From Streptomyces sp. NA02950 (GTDB lineage: Bacteria > Actinomycetota > Actinomycetes > Streptomycetales > Streptomycetaceae), in NCBI RefSeq assembly GCF_013364155.1, contig NZ_CP054917.1, forward strand, positions 87,950 through 151,949: 64,000 nucleotides of DNA, given 5' to 3'. The position numbers and the translations under genes are program-made. Numbering within the stretch: the stretch's first letter is position 1; the number at the start of each line of letters is the position of its first letter. The notes under the pieces were generated by a model. That model had not been told where the DNA came from. It searched no databases and saw only the letters and a list, made by a program, of their open reading frames with translations. Shown here one piece after another: positions 34,773-43,256 of the stretch.

Positions 34773-37199
34773 TCAGGCGGTGTTGCGGGACTGGTCCCAC
34801 TTGGCGGCCTGGTAGCTGGGGTTTTCGAGGTTGTGGAGCTGCTCCTGGTGCAGCAGCCGGTACAGGAAGTGGACGGCGGTGATGGCGCCGCCCAGGTCGC
34901 GGAAGCGCTGGCCGGCGTCCCGGTGCATGGCGGTGACGGCCTCGTGGACGCGGAACTCCGACTCGGTGACGGTGGCGACCGTCTCCATCAGCTCGTAGAG
35001 GGCCTCCGCGAGCGGCGCGAGGTGCTCGATGGTCATCTCGTAGCCGAACATCGTCCCGGACGGGTGCAGCCGGATGTGGATCCCGGCGTCGCGGATGGCG
35101 CCGGAGGCCAGCAGCAACGGCATGACGTGGACGGTCGGGTCGGTCCACGCGAACTGCGGCATGACGTGCGCCCAGTTCTCGGACAGGTCCCACTTGCGGC
35201 CCTGCCAGGTGGGGTTCTCGATGTTGTCGAGCTGCTCGGCGTGGATCTCCCGGTACACCTTGTGAGCCGAGTCGACGAACGCGCCCAGCGCCAGGAAGTG
35301 GATGCCGATCGTGCGGTACTGGTTCGGGATCTCCGGGTTGACCTTGAAGTCGTCCTCGGTGACCTGCGCGATGTCGTGCATCAGGTGGCACATCGCGAAC
35401 TCGAGGTGGCCGAGGTTCTCGATGACTGCCTCGTAGCCCTTCATGCTGTCGGCCGGCGCCGCCGCGAAGGCGGCTGCGGCCATCCGGATCGCGTCCGCCG
35501 CGTAGATGAGTGGATAGGCGTGGTGAACCGGGGCGTTGTCCACGGGTGTTCCTCCTGCGGTTCCTGCTGCGGTGGCCGGCGACGGCACGGGGGCGTGCCC
35601 GCCGGAAGTCGGTACGGGAGCGGCGGTGCCGCCTCCTGCGGTCGGGACCGGTCCGGCCTTCTTCGCGGCGGCCGGCGCAGGCAGCGGGCTGGCGGTGGCG
35701 GTCTTGTAGACCCACGCGTTCAGCCACGACCAGGTCCGCGAGACGTTGACGAGCTTGGCCAGCGGGCTGGTCGCCCAGTACAGGACCCGGGAGAGCGGAC
35801 GCAGCCAGTTCGGCCCCATGGTCGAGAAACGGACCGTGCCCAAGAACGAGTTGAGGGAGAGGACCGCCCGGCCGCCCCAGCGCATCGCGTTGGCCAGGAG
35901 CTTCCCGCCGTGCCGGCGGGTGCCGCGGAACACCGCGCGGAACGGCGTCGCCACCTTGTTCATGCGGTGGCGAAACCTCGGGCTGCTGACCTTCCGGTAC
36001 ACCTTCCCGGCGGCGCTCTTGGTCTTCCGGATCGGGTTCCGCTTCCAGGTGTAGCCCGCGTGCCGAGGCGCCTTCGCCTTACCGACCTTGTGCTTCTTCT
36101 TGCCGGAGCCCTTCGGGCCCTTCGCGGCGCCCTTGCCCTTTCCCTTGCCGGCGGGCGAGACCTTGCCGGGCTTGCCCGGAGCGCCCTTGCCGGGGCCCTT
36201 GCCCGGGGCCTTCTTGCCGCCAGCGCCCGTGCCCTTGCCGGTGGGCGCGCCCTTGCCCGGAGCGCCCTTGCCCGCGCCCGTGGTGCCCTTGGGCGCCTTC
36301 TTGCCGCCCAGGTCCTTGATCTTCCCGGCCAGGGCCTTCGCGTCCTTGCCCAGCGCGCGCGAACCGTCGCTGAGACCCTCGAGCATCCCCTTGCCGCTCT
36401 TCCCCGGCACGGCAGAACCCTTGCCGCCTCCGGCGCCCTTGCGGTTCAGGTTGCCGCTCCCGGGCGTGCCGGGCCCCTTGCCGCCCGGGCCCTTGGAGCC
36501 GAGTCCCTTGGAGCCAGGCCCCCCGCCGCCGAACAGGCTGCCCTTCATGGGCTTCGGACCGGCGGTCGACCGGTTGCCGCCCAGGCCGCCCTTGTTGGAG
36601 CGCGGCGAGGTGTTCAGGCCGCCGGAGCGGTTGGAGGACGGGCGGTTCGGTCCCAGGCCGACAGGCTTGCGGGACGGGCCACCACCGGGGCCGGTCGTGC
36701 CCCTGGACCCGGCGCCGGAGCGCCGCGGGCCGCTCCCGCCGGAACGGTTCCCCGACAGACCGCCACCCGAGCGGCCAGCGCCGGTGCCCGTGCCTCCCCG
36801 GCGTCCGGCGCCCGTGCCGCGGCCCGGGCCGCCTCCTCCGGTGCCGTTCCCGGCCCGGTTGCGGCGGCTGGCGACCTGGGCGGCCCGGCGGCCGGCCCTG
36901 ATGACCGCAGCCGTGGTCGCGGTGGCCGCGGCGGCCAGGATCGCGAAGATGACGATCGGCAGGCCGAAGACGTGGGCCAGCCAGCACACCGAGATCAGTC
37001 CGGTGATCACGCCGCCGGGGATCAGGACCCCGGCAAGGCTGCTGTCCTTCTGTGACGTAGAGCGACGGCGCTGCGTGCGCTGACCGCCCGGGTCCGTGGT
37101 CGCTGCCGCGCCCGACGCCTGGGGCGGTACGGCAGCAACAGGCGGCGGCGCGGTCGCCGTGGCCGCCGGCGGCGCCATGTCGAAGTCGGGGGTGCTCAC
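34773..37199 (-). CDS. large Gly/Lys-rich membrane protein, duplicated C-terminal domain
   Basis: An 808-residue protein starting at GTG 37199 (GGAGG 8 nt upstream). Two membrane helices lie near 55-100. A strongly basic, Gly/Lys/Pro-rich, apparently disordered stretch fills about 100-375 and would bind DNA or cell-wall polymer. A hydrophobic-basic part (about 380-480) follows. The C-terminus has two related domains of about 110 residues; each ends with a similar line, LDNIENPTWQGRKWDLSEN and LHNLENPSYQAAKWDQSRN. It lies directly upstream of the translocase gene. A structural or DNA-guiding component of the transfer machinery is plausible. Confidence 0.75.
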   Translation of the reverse strand: MSTPDFDMAPPAATATAPPPVAAVPPQASGAAATTDPGGQRTQRRRSTSQKDSSLAGVLIPGGVITGLISVCWLAHVFGLPIVIFAILAAAATATTAAVIRAGRRAAQVASRRNRAGNGTGGGGPGRGTGAGRRGGTGTGAGRSGGGLSGNRSGGSGPRRSGAGSRGTTGPGGGPSRKPVGLGPNRPSSNRSGGLNTSPRSNKGGLGGNRSTAGPKPMKGSLFGGGGPGSKGLGSKGPGGKGPGTPGSGNLNRKGAGGGKGSAVPGKSGKGMLEGLSDGSRALGKDAKALAGKIKDLGGKKAPKGTTGAGKGAPGKGAPTGKGTGAGGKKAPGKGPGKGAPGKPGKVSPAGKGKGKGAAKGPKGSGKKKHKVGKAKAPRHAGYTWKRNPIRKTKSAAGKVYRKVSSPRFRHRMNKVATPFRAVFRGTRRHGGKLLANAMRWGGRAVLSLNSFLGTVRFSTMGPNWLRPLSRVLYWATSPLAKLVNVSRTWSWLNAWVYKTATASPLPAPAAAKKAGPVPTAGGGTAAPVPTSGGHAPVPSPATAAGTAGGTPVDNAPVHHAYPLIYAADAIRMAAAAFAAAPADSMKGYEAVIENLGHLEFAMCHLMHDIAQVTEDDFKVNPEIPNQYRTIGIHFLALGAFVDSAHKVYREIHAEQLDNIENPTWQGRKWDLSENWAHVMPQFAWTDPTVHVMPLLLASGAIRDAGIHIRLHPSGTMFGYEMTIEHLAPLAEALYELMETVATVTESEFRVHEAVTAMHRDAGQRFRDLGGAITAVHFLYRLLHQEQLHNLENPSYQAAKWDQSRNTA

Positions 37200-37270
37200 G
37201 GGGTCTTCCTCCACATCAGGGGCGGCGAGGTGCGGTAACTGTGCGTGTCGGGCATGGCGTCAAGCCGGAG

Positions 37271-37417
37271 CGTCAACGTCAACGTCAAGGAGCCTCGTCA
37301 ACGTCAATTCGTGCTGATCAAGGGGCCGTTTCCGGGGCCTGGGGCGGGGTTTGGAGCCCTCACGTCACGTCCGGGAGATAGACGTTGACGTTGACGCACC
37401 CAGCTTCACGTCACGTT
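37271..37417. repeat. compound TTGACG / CGTCAA repeat array
   Basis: CGTCAA occurs three times in a row at 37271-37288 and twice at 37296-37307. The inverted form is at 37381-37396 (GACGTTGACGTTGACG). Two CACGTCACGT units lie at 37361-37370 and 37407-37417. The array lies upstream of the 808-residue gene and touches the stop of the next gene. It is probably a multi-site operator or partition-like site. Confidence 0.75.
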
Positions 37418-37878
37418 CGGTTAGCGAAGTAGGAGAGGATGAGGACCGCGCCGATGACCGCCAGCAGGTGGTTGGCGAACCTCGACGAGATGCGCTGGCG
37501 GGCGACCGGGCGGTAGGCGGCGGAGAAGTCCCGCGTCCCGCGTGAGGCGTCCAGCGGCTGGCGCAGGCCCGCCGGGATGCCCTCGAAGGACGTCTTCCAA
37601 CGCGTCGGACTGTCACGCTCCGTGAGGTCGGGAAGCTCGCCCGCCTGCAGGGCCATCTCGAGCGTGTTGAGGTCCCGGCGGGCGCGGTCGATGTTCCGCT
37701 GGATCCAGTCGTCCCTGTCGTTCACCGCGACGGTGCGCAGGATCTGGTCCAGGTGGTGGTGGACGGCGGCGAAGTGCGCGATCGCGGGAGTCTCGGTCAA
37801 CGCGAACTTGGCGTCGACGCAGGCCATCTGACGGCCGTTGAGCTTGGGCGGCGGTACGCGCTCGAGCTGGGGGTCCAT
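37411..37878 (-). CDS. C-terminally anchored conjugation protein
   Basis: A 155-residue protein. The N-terminal part is helical (FALTETPAIAHFAAVHHHLD), then a linker with ASRGTRDFSAAYRPVARQRI. One membrane helix ends the chain (LAVIGAVLILSYFANRT). It is a likely tail-anchored member of the transfer complex; not otherwise recognised. Confidence 0.72.
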   Translation of the reverse strand: MDPQLERVPPPKLNGRQMACVDAKFALTETPAIAHFAAVHHHLDQILRTVAVNDRDDWIQRNIDRARRDLNTLEMALQAGELPDLTERDSPTRWKTSFEGIPAGLRQPLDASRGTRDFSAAYRPVARQRISSRFANHLLAVIGAVLILSYFANRT

Positions 37879-37906
37879 GCTTCCTCCTCTCGGGTATTTG
37901 TGCAGG

Positions 37907-38128
37907 TCAGGCGGTGCCGTTGTAGGCGTCGAGGGCTTCGAGCTGACTCCAGTCGACGCGGATCTCCAGGTCGAGCTCCTGGTCGCGGGCCCAGTTCTGG
38001 CCGTCCTTGTCGCCGGGCAGCCGGGTGGTGATCTCGGACTCCAGGCGGCGGGCGGCGCCGGTGAGGATGTCCCGGGCCTCGCGGACGGTCGTGGCCCGCA
38101 GGACGGTCCCGGTGGTGTCGTTGGTCAT
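37907..38128 (-). CDS. small helical protein
   Basis: A 73-residue protein (MTNDTTGTVLRATTVREARD). The segment REARDILTGAARRLESEITTR followed by LPGD parallels QEAQTSLEAVTNLIDAHLKTL followed by VPGD in the 98-residue protein upstream, so the pair may be paralogues. Unknown role within the operon. Confidence 0.68.
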   Translation of the reverse strand: MTNDTTGTVLRATTVREARDILTGAARRLESEITTRLPGDKDGQNWARDQELDLEIRVDWSQLEALDAYNGTA

Positions 38129-38165
38129 CGGTGACGGCTCTCTCTCGTTCTCGTGTTTTTGCAGG

Positions 38166-38462
38166 TCAGGGGGCTTGCCAGGTGCGGTCGTAGTCCGCGC
38201 CCGGGTTCTCGTCGTCGCCGGCCTGGAACTGTTCGTTGAGCTGCCGGGACTCGGTGATGGCCTGGATGACCGGGCCGAGGTCGAGGGAGATGCGGAGCTT
38301 GATCGGGGTGTTCCGGCGGGTGTCGTTCTTGATGAAGGGGTCGCCGGGGACGAGGGTCTTGAGGTGGGCGTCGATGAGGTTCGTGACGGCCTCGAGGGAG
38401 GTCTGGGCCTCCTGGGCGGTGGCGGCCTCCCACTCGTACTTCGGGGGGTCGACGAGGGTCAT
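38166..38462 (-). CDS. small helical protein, probable paralogue
   Basis: A 98-residue protein (MTLVDPPKYEWEAATAQEAQ) with a helical core and an acidic end. It is related to the 73-residue protein downstream. It begins only 24 nt before the first unit of the GGTCTCG array and 132 nt after the coiled-coil gene ends, a gap filled mainly by array units. Confidence 0.7.
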   Translation of the reverse strand: MTLVDPPKYEWEAATAQEAQTSLEAVTNLIDAHLKTLVPGDPFIKNDTRRNTPIKLRISLDLGPVIQAITESRQLNEQFQAGDDENPGADYDRTWQAP

Positions 38463-38485
38463 GTCCCTTGCTCTCCTTCGGTCTT

Positions 38486-39123
38486 GGTCTCGCGGGGTGG
38501 GTCTCGGTGCTGGGGCGGTCTCGGTGTCGGCCCCGGCCGGTGCGGGTCTCGCAGGGGTGTGTGACCGGGTCTCGCGAGACCCGGTCTCGGGGTCTCAGCC
38601 GTCGGTGCCAGTGGCGTCGGTCTCGGTCTCGAGGTCTCGGTAGGTGCGGTGTCCGGCCTCGTACAGGGCCCGGGCGTCGGCAAGCCGCTTAGCTGCGGTG
38701 GAGCGGGGGCAGCCGGTGATCTCCTCGGCCTCCCCCTTGGCGTTCTTCGGGCCGAGCTGCACCGTGTTCGCGCCGCCGCGCTCCCACATGACGTCCAGCA
38801 GGGCCTGGACTTCGGCGGCCTTGTCCCGCAGCCGCGAGACCTTCGCGGTACCGGTCTCGCGGGGGCGAGACCTGGGGGCCGTGGTCTCGCGAGACCGGGC
38901 CTGGGTGGTCTCACGAGACCTGCGAGACCCGCCCTGGCCGGTCTCGCGAGACCCGGTCTCGCGGGTCTCAGCGGTCTCGGTCTCGGTGTCCGTGCGGGTG
39001 TGAGACCCGGTCTCGGTGGTCTCGTGAGACCCGTTCGAGACCCCGGTCTCACCGGGGGGCAGCGCACGGCGGGTCTCGGTCTCGATCGCCTCGGTGTCCG
39101 AGACCGAGGTCTCGGGCGAGACC
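38486..39123. repeat. array of about 36 GGTCTCG/CGAGACC units
   Basis: By hand count there are 11 units in 38486-38639 and 25 in 38835-39123, in both orientations. Three perfect 14-bp palindromes GGTCTCGCGAGACC lie at 38568, 38883 and 38940. The first cluster begins in the intergenic gap and enters the 3' end of the coiled-coil gene; the second is fully coding and makes the protein read RET/SRET/ETET. Because the motif continues outside the gene, selection appears to act on the DNA. It is a candidate recognition site for the translocase gamma domain or for another DNA-binding protein. Confidence 0.88.
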
Positions 39124-41126
39124 CGCTCGAGGAACTCGATCACCGGGATCGTCGTGGGACCGGCGTCGGGACCGGTGCGGTGGACGGTGACGACGTAGCG
39201 GTCCGCGTAGGCCGCTCCGGCGCGGCGGGCCTTGCGGTCCGCGAGGATGTGGCCGGCGGCGGTCCAGGCGGCTTCGGCGTTCGCCCACCGAAGCGGGTTG
39301 TCGATCATCAGGGAGCGGGCGGTCCAGGAGCGGACCGGGTAGCGGGTCCAGCGGCCCATGCCGAGGCTCGGCAGTGCCGGCGGGAGGTTCTTGTCCTCGC
39401 GCAGCTTGCGGCGGTGGACCAGGCGGGCGAACAGCTCCCACAGGACGACGCCGACCATCGACATGGCGCTGAAGGTGACCGCGCGGGGGGTGGCCGACCA
39501 GTCGTGGGAGTAGTGCCACCACTGCTGTACCGCGGCGCCGATCCCGAACAGCCAGGTGGCGATGCGGTACTCCCAGCCCTTGTCGCCGTCGCGGCGGGCC
39601 TGGTCGTACAGCCAGGCGCAGTACGCGGTCGTCATCTCGTACGCGGCGGCGTAGACCAGGGACGCGGCGAAGTTCCAGCCCAGGACCTTGATGGCGAAGC
39701 CGGACTGTCCGGTCCAGGCGACCACCATCGGCGCGATGATGGGCACGATGATCAGGGCTCGGACGGCGGCGGCCAGCAGGATCTTGCGCACCTTGTCGAG
39801 CGGGGTCGGCTTGCCCTCCTTGCGGGACTGACGGCGCTGCCGGGTCTGCTCGTCGAGCTGCTCCTTCTCCTTCCGCTTCTTGGTCCGCTGCCGGTCGGCC
39901 GCCTCGTCCTTCAGCCTCCGCTTCTCCAGCTTCTGGAACGTCGGGCTCAGGGCGCGCTCGAGTTCTGCGGCGGCCTTCTCCCGGTCTTCCTGAGCCTCCT
40001 TTCGCAGGTTGTCGGCCTCGGCGGTCGCCTCGGCGCGCTTGGTCCTGGCCTCCTGCAGGGCGGTGTCGGCCTGCGCGGTCAGTTCACGTGCCTGGTTCTC
40101 AGCCCGGTCGACGATGCCGGCGGCCTCCTCGTGGGCCCGGCTGACGAGCTGCTCGGAGAGCTTCTCCGCCTCCGTGACCGTCGAACGGGCCCCGGCGCGC
40201 AGCCGGTTGGCCTCGTCCTCGGCGGTCCGGCGGGTCCGGTCGGCGTCGTCCGTGGCGTCGGTGCGCAGCTGCGCCGCCTCGGCGGTGGCCGCGTCCCGGA
40301 CCCGGTTGGCGGTCTGCTCGGCCTGGGTGCGCAGGGCCTCGGCGGTCTCCTGCGCGTGCTGGCGCACCCGCTCGGCCTCGGCCCGGATGGCCCCGGCCTC
40401 GTCCTGGGCGCGCTCCCGCTCGGCGGCGCCCGCCGAACGCAGGCGCTCGGCTTCGGCGGCGGCGTCGCTGCGGATCCGCTGGGCGTCCTCCCGGCCACGG
40501 GCCAGGGCCTGCTCCGCCTCCGTACGCAGCCGCGCCGCTTCGGCACGGGCCTTGTCCAGGACGGTGTCCGCCTCGGCACGAGCCCGGGCGGTCAGGTCCT
40601 CGGCCTGGCTTTTCGCCTCGGCCAGCAGGCGGTCGGTGGCCTCGGCGGCCTCGGACCGCAGACGGTCGGCTTCCTCGGTGGCGTGGGCGAGTCGCTCGGA
40701 CGCCTCGGCGTCGGCGGTCGCCCGGGTCTCCTCGGCCGTGCCGGCCGCGTCGGTGCGCAGCGTCTCGGCCTCGGTACGGGCGTCGTCGAGCAGCTTCTGC
40801 GCGGCCTCCTGTGCGCGGGTCCGCAGCTGCTCGGCGTCCTGCTGGGCCTTGTTGTGCAGGGAGTTGGCGGTCTTCTCCGCGTCGGAGCGGAGGATGTCCG
40901 CCTTTTGCTGGGCCTCATCGAGCAGGCCCTGGACGGTGGTCTCCGCGTCCGTGGCGGCTGCGGCGACCTTGGCGGTGGCCAGCTTCTCGGCCTCGGCAAC
41001 GATGCCGTCGGCCTTGGCGCGAGCCTCGGCCAGCAGCGCCGATTCCGGCGACGTGGTCGCAGCCGCCTTCGTCGCGGCGGTCTTCCTGCCACGCCTCGGG
41101 GTTTGGCTGTTGCGGTTGGCGGCCAT
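38595..41126 (-). CDS. long coiled-coil membrane protein (DUF2637-like) with C-terminal HTH
   Basis: An 843-residue protein. About 40-415 is a continuous Ala/Glu/Arg coiled coil (repeats like AEADRLRSEAAEATDRLL). About 465-600 holds four or so membrane helices that resemble DUF2637 of Streptomyces elements (GWNFAASLVYAAAYEMTTAY). About 690-770 is a Thr/Glu/Arg linker encoded by the GGTCTCG array, and about 795-825 an HTH-like end (ITGCPRSTAAKRLADARALY). DivIVA/Scy-like coiled coils mark hyphal tips, so polar placement of the transfer machine is an attractive inference. Confidence 0.78.
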   Translation of the reverse strand: MAANRNSQTPRRGRKTAATKAAATTSPESALLAEARAKADGIVAEAEKLATAKVAAAATDAETTVQGLLDEAQQKADILRSDAEKTANSLHNKAQQDAEQLRTRAQEAAQKLLDDARTEAETLRTDAAGTAEETRATADAEASERLAHATEEADRLRSEAAEATDRLLAEAKSQAEDLTARARAEADTVLDKARAEAARLRTEAEQALARGREDAQRIRSDAAAEAERLRSAGAAERERAQDEAGAIRAEAERVRQHAQETAEALRTQAEQTANRVRDAATAEAAQLRTDATDDADRTRRTAEDEANRLRAGARSTVTEAEKLSEQLVSRAHEEAAGIVDRAENQARELTAQADTALQEARTKRAEATAEADNLRKEAQEDREKAAAELERALSPTFQKLEKRRLKDEAADRQRTKKRKEKEQLDEQTRQRRQSRKEGKPTPLDKVRKILLAAAVRALIIVPIIAPMVVAWTGQSGFAIKVLGWNFAASLVYAAAYEMTTAYCAWLYDQARRDGDKGWEYRIATWLFGIGAAVQQWWHYSHDWSATPRAVTFSAMSMVGVVLWELFARLVHRRKLREDKNLPPALPSLGMGRWTRYPVRSWTARSLMIDNPLRWANAEAAWTAAGHILADRKARRAGAAYADRYVVTVHRTGPDAGPTTIPVIEFLERVSPETSVSDTEAIETETRRALPPGETGVSNGSHETTETGSHTRTDTETETAETRETGSRETGQGGSRRSRETTQARSRETTAPRSRPRETGTAKVSRLRDKAAEVQALLDVMWERGGANTVQLGPKNAKGEAEEITGCPRSTAAKRLADARALYEAGHRTYRDLETETDATGTDG

Positions 41127-41184
41127 GTCTGGCGGGGTCCTTTCGGATCAGCTGGCGGAGGTGTCTGGGTAGAGGGCGGGATGG

Positions 41185-41895
41185 TCAGAAGGCGATGGCG
41201 AGGCCGGCCGTGACGGCGAACAGCAGCCCGGAGAGCTTCAGCAGGACTCCGGCCCGGGCCAGGCACTGGAACTTGGCCTTCGCGATCGCGGAGAGCACGG
41301 CGAGTTCGGCGCGCCGGTCCGCTCCCGCTCCCAGCGCCTCGTCCAGCTCGGTTGCGGTGCAGCGGGAGTAGTAGATGAAGTTGGCGTTGGTGGTGCCGGT
41401 CAGCCGGGGCAGGACGACGTCCAGGAGCAGCCAGGTCGACACCCCGGCGAGGACCGAGGCGACCAAGCCCAGGGCGGCAACCCACCACGGCTGGCGCAGC
41501 AGGCTGTCGGCCTTCTCCGCGAGGGGGCCCGCGACGATCGCGACGCTGGCCAGCAGGATCGAGCTCTTCGTGTCGGTCCGGCTGATCTCGCCGCGCACCA
41601 CGAGGAGTTCGGACTCGGTGTAGTCCGGCTCCGGCAGGCGCGCGGTCCGCTCCTGCTCCTCCAGCACGCCGGCGATCCGCTCGACGTTGCCGTCGACCAG
41701 CGTGAGCGTCTCGTTCACACCGGCCAGTTCCTGCGACACAGCGAGCACGCTGTAGGGCAGCGCGACCTCGTCGCCGTTCTGGATCGGCCAGCCGTGCTCC
41801 GGGCTCTTCCCGTCCAGCGCCTGGTGGGCGCGCTCCCGGTAGCGGTCGGCCTGGTCGGCCGGCGTCACCCGGGGCTGTTCCTTCATCGTGGTCAT
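41185..41895 (-). CDS. Pycsar effector-like membrane protein (PycTM/DUF5706-like)
   Basis: A 236-residue protein. The region ISRTDTKSSILLASVAIVAG, a second membrane helix (WWVAALGLVASVLAGVSTWL) and the following LPRL...NFIYYS fit the PycTM pattern. A third helix ends the chain. In Pycsar systems such proteins respond to cyclic UMP/CMP and damage the membrane. No cyclase gene is visible in the window. The protein sits inside the transfer operon, so it may serve exclusion or transfer, or it may be an orphan effector. Confidence 0.68.
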   Translation of the reverse strand: MTTMKEQPRVTPADQADRYRERAHQALDGKSPEHGWPIQNGDEVALPYSVLAVSQELAGVNETLTLVDGNVERIAGVLEEQERTARLPEPDYTESELLVVRGEISRTDTKSSILLASVAIVAGPLAEKADSLLRQPWWVAALGLVASVLAGVSTWLLLDVVLPRLTGTTNANFIYYSRCTATELDEALGAGADRRAELAVLSAIAKAKFQCLARAGVLLKLSGLLFAVTAGLAIAF

Positions 41896-41941
41896 GGAGC
41901 GGTTTCCCTCTCGCGGATCGGAGCGGTCTGGGGTCGTGGAG

Positions 41942-42352
41942 TCAGGAGCGGCGGCCGGAGAACCGGACCCGGGACTTCGGCCTGGTGGCGACCACGACGG
42001 TGCGCGGGGTGCTGAGGTCGATGGCCCAGCAGTTCGCGGCGTGGTCGTTGGCCTCCTCCCGGGTGTGGGTGAGCTCCCGGGTGAGGTCCAGGTCGAAGAG
42101 GCAGCCGTGGCAGCGCCAGTTCGTCTTGCCGTGCCGCTGGCCGGTGATGTCGACGTACGAGCCGCCCCGGGTGCGGAACCGCAGGACCAGGTCGGCGGGC
42201 CGCTCGGGCTCGGCGGGCCGACGGCCCGGCACGGCCACGGCGGCCGGGGCCGGGTGGCCGGCCAGGTGCTGCGCGGTCTCGGTGCCGGACGGCGTCTCGG
42301 CGTCGCGGCGACGGCCGCGGAGGCGGATCCGGACCCGGCTCGCGTCGGTCAT
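41942..42352 (-). CDS. small basic protein with possible zinc site
   Basis: A 136-residue protein starting at ATG 42352. Basic N-terminus (MTDASRVRIRLRGRRRDAET), then WRCHGCLFDLDL and, about 20 residues on, HAANC: a C-x2-C...H-x3-C pattern suited to metal binding. It ends KSRVRFSGRRS. Function unknown; possibly a DNA-binding accessory of the transfer operon. Confidence 0.7.
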   Translation of the reverse strand: MTDASRVRIRLRGRRRDAETPSGTETAQHLAGHPAPAAVAVPGRRPAEPERPADLVLRFRTRGGSYVDITGQRHGKTNWRCHGCLFDLDLTRELTHTREEANDHAANCWAIDLSTPRTVVVATRPKSRVRFSGRRS

Positions 42353-42457
42353 GGTCGGTGGTGTCCTTCCGTTCGGTGAGGCTGAGGTGACGGGCGGTGT
42401 TCGCGTCCGGGCGCACTCGGCCCGGGCGGTGGCGCTGTACACGAGGGGGTGGTGGGT

Positions 42458-42495
42458 GCGGGGCCCGACCGTTGTCGGCTCCAGCCGGGCCCCGC
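42458..42495 (-). terminator. hairpin between operon genes
   Basis: 10-bp arms GCGGGGCCCG and complement with an 18-nt loop, 13 nt after the 106-residue gene. It may attenuate the distal operon. Confidence 0.62.
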
Positions 42496-42507
42496 CGGGG
42501 AGGGCGG

Positions 42508-42828
42508 CTAGTAGGGGGTGCCGACCGCCGGGGCTTCACCGCGGCTGGCCTGTCGGCCGCCGAGGACGAAGCCGAGGACGGTGCCCATGACGAGGCTGAT
42601 CACGAGGAAGACCCCGGTGAACCAGCCCAGGTGGGCCAGGGCAAGCCAGAAGCCGTTGACGAACACGTCGATCGTGGTGAGGACCGCGCCGGTCAGCGCC
42701 ACGAGGATCACGAAGATCCCCGCGCCCTTGCTCAGCGGCGGCGCCTCGTCCACGTCGTCGTGACGCTTCTCCATCGGAACGGCCGGCATGGTCGGCGCGG
42801 CCGAGGTGTCGAAGCCGGTGGTGGTCAT
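42508..42828 (-). CDS. two-helix membrane protein
   Basis: A 106-residue protein: soluble N-terminus, membrane helices at about 36-58 and 66-92 (GAGIFVILVALTGAVLTTID; GVFLVISLVMGTVLGFVLGG), short tail. It overlaps the 142-residue gene by one base. Probable small subunit of the transfer complex. Confidence 0.72.
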   Translation of the reverse strand: MTTTGFDTSAAPTMPAVPMEKRHDDVDEAPPLSKGAGIFVILVALTGAVLTTIDVFVNGFWLALAHLGWFTGVFLVISLVMGTVLGFVLGGRQASRGEAPAVGTPY

Positions 42829-43256
42829 CAGCGGCCACCCCCCAGCGCGCGGGCCGCGAAGCCCAACACCCCGGACGTCGGGGCCGAGTTGCCCTCGAGG
42901 ACGTGGAGGACCTGGTTCATCGTGTCCTCGCCGTCGCCCTGCAGCACGACCTCGCTGTACTCGACGGCGTTCCGGGCCAGCGCGACCCGCTCCGAGCCGG
43001 GCAGCTCGGCCGTCACCGAGTGGTGCGAGAAGTCCTTGACCAGGTCGCCAATCTCCGCGACCGCGTTCGTGCTGCCGGTGCCGTCACCGCCCAGGGACTT
43101 CAGGACCTGCGCGAGGTCCGCCAGGTCCCGGGGCTGGTAGGCGTGGAGCTGAGCGATCGCGTCGAGCAGCGGCCGAACCGCAGGGTGCACGTCCGCCTGG
43201 TAGGCCAGCGCGGCCCGCTCGGCAGCGGTGCGGGAGGAAAGGGAGGAGGAGGTCAT
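42828..43256 (-). CDS. unknown helical protein
   Basis: A 142-residue protein starting at ATG 43256, overlapping the upstream stop (ATGA). Mostly helical (VHPAVRPLLDAIAQLHAYQP; VEYSEVVLQGDGEDTMNQVL). It reads like a cytoplasmic adaptor; not recognised. Confidence 0.7.
   Translation of the reverse strand: MTSSSLSSRTAAERAALAYQADVHPAVRPLLDAIAQLHAYQPRDLADLAQVLKSLGGDGTGSTNAVAEIGDLVKDFSHHSVTAELPGSERVALARNAVEYSEVVLQGDGEDTMNQVLHVLEGNSAPTSGVLGFAARALGGGR

Noticed and set aside
31983..37055. 1690-codon plus-strand frame opposite the translocase and the Gly/Lys-rich gene
   Set aside because: High GC at third positions keeps antisense frames open. The minus-strand genes have clear motifs (Walker A, gamma domain) and operon spacing.
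38486..39123. Reading the GGTCTCG array as a CRISPR
   Set aside because: Units are 7-14 bp in both orientations with irregular spacing and no unique 30-40 bp spacers; most of the array is coding.
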